NCBI GenBank assembly: GCA_905250075.1
Contig: CAJNOP010000077.1
Location: 496,596 to 560,595 of the forward strand
Reading direction: 5' to 3'
DNA: 64,000 bases
Source: Rotaria sp. Silwood1
Taxonomy: Eukaryota > Rotifera > Eurotatoria > Philodinida > Philodinidae
The notes under the pieces are model-generated. The model made no database searches and was not told the origin of the DNA. It saw only the letters and a program-made list of their open reading frames with translations. A program made the position numbers and the translations under genes. This document shows positions 60,016 through 64,000 of the stretch, piece by piece; position 1 is the first letter of the stretch, and each line of letters begins with the position of its first letter.

Positions 60016-62345
60016 ACCAGTTAAAGGTATTCCACACATTTCTCTAAATGATGTAGATCTATGAAGACGTTATGGTTTGTTTTTAATTTTCAATTGATAT
60101 TCACAGACAAATGACTTGGATGTTTTCATTCTGAAAGCTGTGTTATGGTCGAGGAAAAACTATTTCTTTCTTTATTAGAATGCTAAGTTCAGTAACGCCG
60201 TTAAGCACGATGCTTTTTCATTGATTTTTTCTGAGAAATCGAAATTGACATAGAATATTACATTCGATGTCTATTTGGTCGATCCAAAGATAATAGGTAT
60301 TATCTGCATAAGACGTTTTTTCCATACATAATACATTGTAGGAGAAATTTTTTTTTTTTGAGATAAAACTACCGTTGAAACATAAATGATAGTCGCAGAA
60401 TTTGTATTGACAACTGAAAACTGAACCAAAAATTTGTTTTCAAATGGATTCTTATCTCAAAGATTTCAAAAGTATCTCGTTTCTAGGTTTTCCAAGAACT
60501 TTTCGACTAATTTTATATTTGAAGACGTCTGCTGTAGCTAGAAAAAATGAACTGTACATTTACCATAGGTCCTTGATAAGATACTTTTTATATTAGTTGA
60601 GAATATCCTATGTGGAATGTTTTTGGTCTATTTTCAAATAAGAGCAGATGGTTTCCGTTCTATACCATTATGTTTAAAAGCAATGTGCTTCATGACGAGA
60701 AATAACTTATTGATTCCTTTGTGTGATCACTTCTATTCAGTACCCGAGCAGATAAGCATGTCACTTTTTGTACTAATTTTGTATTTAAAAAAAGTGTATC
60801 TAATTTATTATATAGTTTGTTCCCTTCGTACAGATTTTTGGCATCTAAATTTTTAATGGCAAAAAACGGTCACTTTTTTTATCAAAAATAGTGAAAAACT
60901 TTTGAGCGTTTAAACGCATTGAAAAACACAAATGAAACATCAAATTATATGTAATTTTTTTTGACTATTTTCGAAAATTCTATTTTATGCGTTTATTTGT
61001 TATATTTTATATATAACAATTATCTGTATTTCTCTTCTTGCTATAGTGATATAACACTCTTTTTTGCTACAACTGTTCAAACTTAATTCAACACGCAGTT
61101 ATATTTTACTTTCGTAAAGGTAAGATCTAGCTCTATTTTTGTTATTCACTCTTAATTTCTAAAGGAGACAATTACCCAGAAAGAAAAAAAAAATATATAT
61201 ATATATATATTATTCATATGCACTTTTAGTGATGTAGTACTTTCAATATTTCATGTTATCTTACCTACTTAGTTGAATAATCACAACTTGGATTATACCT
61301 TGAATGTTAGTGGCGTGCAGCGACATAGAATGTATAGAAATAACAGATTTAAATTACTACTTAATCAAAAATACATGTGAATAGTGTATATGTATACATA
61401 GTTTTCTTTCTGGGTAACTGTCTTCTTTAGAAACTAAGGGTGGAGAGTCAAAAAAAGAGCTAGATCATACCTATACGACAGTAAAATATAACTACATGCT
61501 GAATTAAGGCTAAGATATTGTTTCTTTTATTCTGAAAACGAAAATATCCATGTTCTCAACATTATTTCTACTACAAATTTCTCGTTCATTTTTAGAATTA
61601 TTAATGACGTTTTAAGCATGTCTTCAATAAAGGTTTTTAGGGGAATATTCTTAGAAAAAAAATAAAAGCTTTTAAACCTTCTTTATCTCCTTAAGTTTCG
61701 AATCGGTTCGGTTCGGTTCCAAAAAAATACGAACCGATCCCATCACTGTTTCACATACTCATTTGTTACTGAAATTAGTTGTTAAATTTGAACTAGAAAA
61801 TAAATGTACATTTTTTATTTTTTCGAAATACAACTGAAAATATATAAATAAAAAAATATTCTCATATATTCTTTTTATCACGAAATAAACATTTATAATA
61901 CAAAGCCAAGTTCAATGTTTTCCATTTATTCATTCGAGCATGAATAAGACAAACATCTTAAGAAATAATGTAGAGACAGAACTGAATACAAAAATATCTC
62001 ATCAAAAATATAAGAAAGCATTTGATTGTGTGTACTGTACACGTGAAAAAAGTTGCTCAGAAAAATTTTCGATAAAAAAAATGTATCTCATTTACACTCA
62101 AAAATTGAAATTTTTGAGGTACAACGGGCGTTTTCCGTTATAAATAACGTTTCAACCACTTTTATGCATAAATTTGACGAAATTTGGCAGAAAAAACGAG
62201 TAAAAAAAGTGGAAAAAAAAAGAAACTGTCGAAAAAATCGACAAAAACACGACTTTTTTGTGGGTTTTTTGAAATAAACGAAATAAACGAATAAAATCTG
62301 ACTAAAAAAGTTGCTACTTTTGTTCAAAAAACGTCAAAAATCGAC
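60016..62345. other. AT-rich interval
   Basis: No gene recognised. Holds a MITE-like inverted repeat (61082-61509) and near 61690-61750 a GGTTCGGTTCGG...CGAACCGATCCCATCACTG stretch that looks like a decayed hAT end. 62041-62310 is low-complexity A-rich sequence with chance frames. Confidence 0.45.
61082..61509. mobile_element. MITE with about 105-bp terminal inverted repeats
   Basis: The left arm begins CTTAATTCAACACGCAGTTA and runs through AAGGTAAGATCTAGCTCT to TTACCCAGAAAG (near 61174). The right arm is its inverse, ending TAACTACATGCTGAATTAAG at 61508. The arms are about 85% alike. The roughly 220-bp centre holds an (AT)n run. No clear target duplication. Confidence 0.7.
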
Positions 62346-63074
62346 ATGTCTGTCTGCTTGGGTAGTAGAATCTCGTACACTCGTACAGAAGCGCATAACC
62401 CGGAAAATGGTCGAACTTCTGATGAAAAAGCAATTATTCAGAAACATGGTCTCATCAAAATTGTTTGTACCTCCGACACTCACAATGGACATACGAAATC
62501 GGAGTTCCCGAACAAAATCCAATCAATCCGCGATGATATCTTAATCCATACCGACGATTTCACTGATCGTGGAACAGATAAAGAAGTACGTAGTGCATTT
62601 GATTGGCTACTGTCATTAAACAATTTTATATACAAAATATTCATCTCTGGCAACATGGATGGCATTCGTTTGGATAATCCTTATTTTGGCAATGAAGAAG
62701 AAAAACGTCGGACACTATTTCGAAATAATGAGAATGTGATCTATCTGGAAAATGACTCATGCGAAGTGTTTGGTATAGCAATCGATGGATGTCCATGCAC
62801 ACCAAAATTTTGTGGTGGATTCCAATATTCACGGCAGTCTACGCAAGCAAAGATGTTATGGGGTCAAATTCCAGAAGATTGTGATATTCTGATCTCTCAT
62901 GGACCACCTGCCGATATTTTCGATACAAATTCCAGAGGTACGATTGTAGAATATTTCGAAATTCGAGCACGATCTTTATTCGTAATAAGAATAAAGGGAC
63001 TAAGACAGTTTTTTAAGCCAGCTAGAAAAACGATAAAAGTGTCTAGTAACGTGAAAGAGACTTTTAAAATCTGA
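62346..63074 (+). pseudogene. MPPED/UPF0046-type metallophosphoesterase, degenerate
   Basis: The frame encodes LIKIVCTSDTHNGH (metal-binding DxH box), DILIHTDDFTDRG (family form AGDFTxxG), YKIFISGNMD (family form GNHE/GNHD), then IYGSP-region equivalent GIAIDGCPCTP and DILISHGPPADIFD. Known family members are dinuclear-metal phosphoesterases of about 290 residues. Here the GNH histidine is Met and the G of GD is Asp. The C-terminal GHxH metal site is missing: after DTNSRG the sequence becomes unrelated and basic up to the stop. I infer a catalytically dead, truncated copy. The true start is uncertain because homology begins only at about residue 35 (LIKIVC). Confidence 0.7.
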
Positions 63075-64000
63075 GACTTCTTTGAACAATGTACTTAACA
63101 ACTGATAAACATAGTTTTTTTTTATCTATAATTTTTAATTGTAGGTAAACTGGAAATGGAAAATCAAATTAAGAATGTTTGGCTTCTAAGTAAAAATGAT
63201 CTTGCTGAAGAAGAAGGATTTCTGAAGAAAAAGGTACAATTCCAAAGTTTTCTCTTCGCCTCACTGATTCTTCCTTATGGCGAAAATACCAGTTCAATTT
63301 GATAACTCGAATGTGAAAATCGATTATTGTGACTAACAAAGATAGAAAATATTCTCTGTTAATTAGCAATGAAAATTAGAATACACTTCATGTGTTGCAA
63401 TGATGTTCAATAGAGAATAAGACCCATACGTTGTTTTTTGCAAAGTTCAAAAAATTTCCTTGGATCTGTTCTGAATATAATCCAATGCCATCGTTGGTCT
63501 ACTCTTGTATTTGTATTATTAAGAATTTGATTTGTCCTTCATTCTTAGGCTTACATGTTGGTTTTTTGAGTCAACATAAGAATCGTTGTAGTTAGAGTGA
63601 GATCAGTAACATAGATCAATATTTTTTAAAGTTTTATTATTATATTTATTATTATTATTATCGACAGAAAAAAATTGGAACAAAGAAAAGAGAACACAAG
63701 AACAGCAGCAACAACAAAAATTATAGACAATAATAAGAACCAAAAATGACGACGGAAAGGAGGAGAAGAAGAAGGAGAAGAAAAAAAAATCAATGAATAA
63801 TACACTACTTATCTGAATGAGTTCTAACACAATCCCTTTCGAATTGTTTCTTTTTCAAGCGAACAAATTCGTTTCTCAGAGATGATCTTAGAATAATATA
63901 CTCTACGAAGATTCTTTTGCCTAAATATAAGATTCATATAGCGAAAAAAAAAGAATTTGTTACAAGAAGTTACCTACCACGAATACTTATCTGCCATGAA
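63075..64000. other. Non-coding interval to window end
   Basis: AT-rich. Contains an ATT-rich microsatellite-like stretch (about 63636-63662) and a purine-rich run with GAAGAAGG/AACAGCAGCAACAAC words (63665-63790). No gene recognised. Confidence 0.4.

Noticed and set aside
63603..63830. 75-codon Phe/Ser/Cys-rich frame near the window end
   Set aside because: It is the translation of an AT-rich microsatellite and purine-rich run.
1..64000. CRISPR arrays, tRNA, rRNA or bacterial operons
   Set aside because: The tandem repeats have no regular unique spacers, I saw no cloverleaf or rRNA-like sequence, and intron-rich genes show a eukaryotic genome.

Overview
This window looks like a piece of an AT-rich animal genome, most probably a bdelloid rotifer (Adineta/Rotaria type). 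Several signs point that way: very short introns (about 46-75 bp) with GT...AG borders; gene families typical of bdelloids (LDLa/EGF/7TM receptors, kinesin-light-chain-like TPR arrays, astacins, galactose-oxidase-type kelch proteins with a PPC-like beta domain); many decayed genes and small fold-back transposons; and many tracts of a TGTGGG-like repeat, which I recall as the bdelloid telomere motif. The species call is an inference. There are two 10-N assembly gaps (27441-27450 and 46154-46163).

Layout. 1-4401 (+) is a broken LDLa/EGF/seven-helix receptor, split by a fold-back transposon with a clean 9-bp target duplication. 4.4-8.7 kb is non-coding. 8.7-12.7 kb (-) is a long decayed TPR gene. 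13.4-22.9 kb (-) is the best-preserved gene: a full-length ABCB/P-glycoprotein-type exporter with many short introns, one of them inflated from about 70 bp to 3.1 kb by a fold-back element. A 1.8-kb palindrome lies just upstream of its start. 25-28 kb holds a 21-bp minisatellite and the largest telomere-like tracts. 28.8-30.2 kb (-) encodes a secreted protein with repeated paired-cysteine motifs. 30.7-35.1 kb is repeat-rich. A three-exon clathrin heavy-chain fragment (35.15-35.99 kb), a pogo/Tigger-type transposon (37.61-40.15 kb) and a truncated flavin amine oxidase (40.16-41.54 kb) follow. 43.9-49.7 kb (-) appears to be one multidomain extracellular gene: astacin protease, beta domain, Thr-rich linker, then kelch domain. 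49.7-54.8 kb is AT-rich and empty. 54.8-57.4 kb has a decayed one-helix membrane protein, a hAT transposase relic and a hAT-like non-autonomous element with an 8-bp target duplication. 58.6-60.0 kb is a large palindrome carrying two copies of an unknown small gene. 62.3-63.1 kb (+) is a decayed MPPED-type metallophosphoesterase.

The genes do not form a pathway. Of about a dozen genes, only the ABC transporter, the Cys-pair secreted protein, the astacin/kelch gene and the small palindromic gene look possibly functional. The others are truncated, frameshifted or interrupted. This pattern, with the fold-back elements and telomere-like tracts, resembles a subtelomeric or accessory zone of a bdelloid genome.

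The most interesting signal is a set of nine short interstitial tracts, each a G-rich (TGTGGG)-like block followed by its C-rich complement. This is the head-to-head order expected if two telomere-capped DNA ends had been joined.
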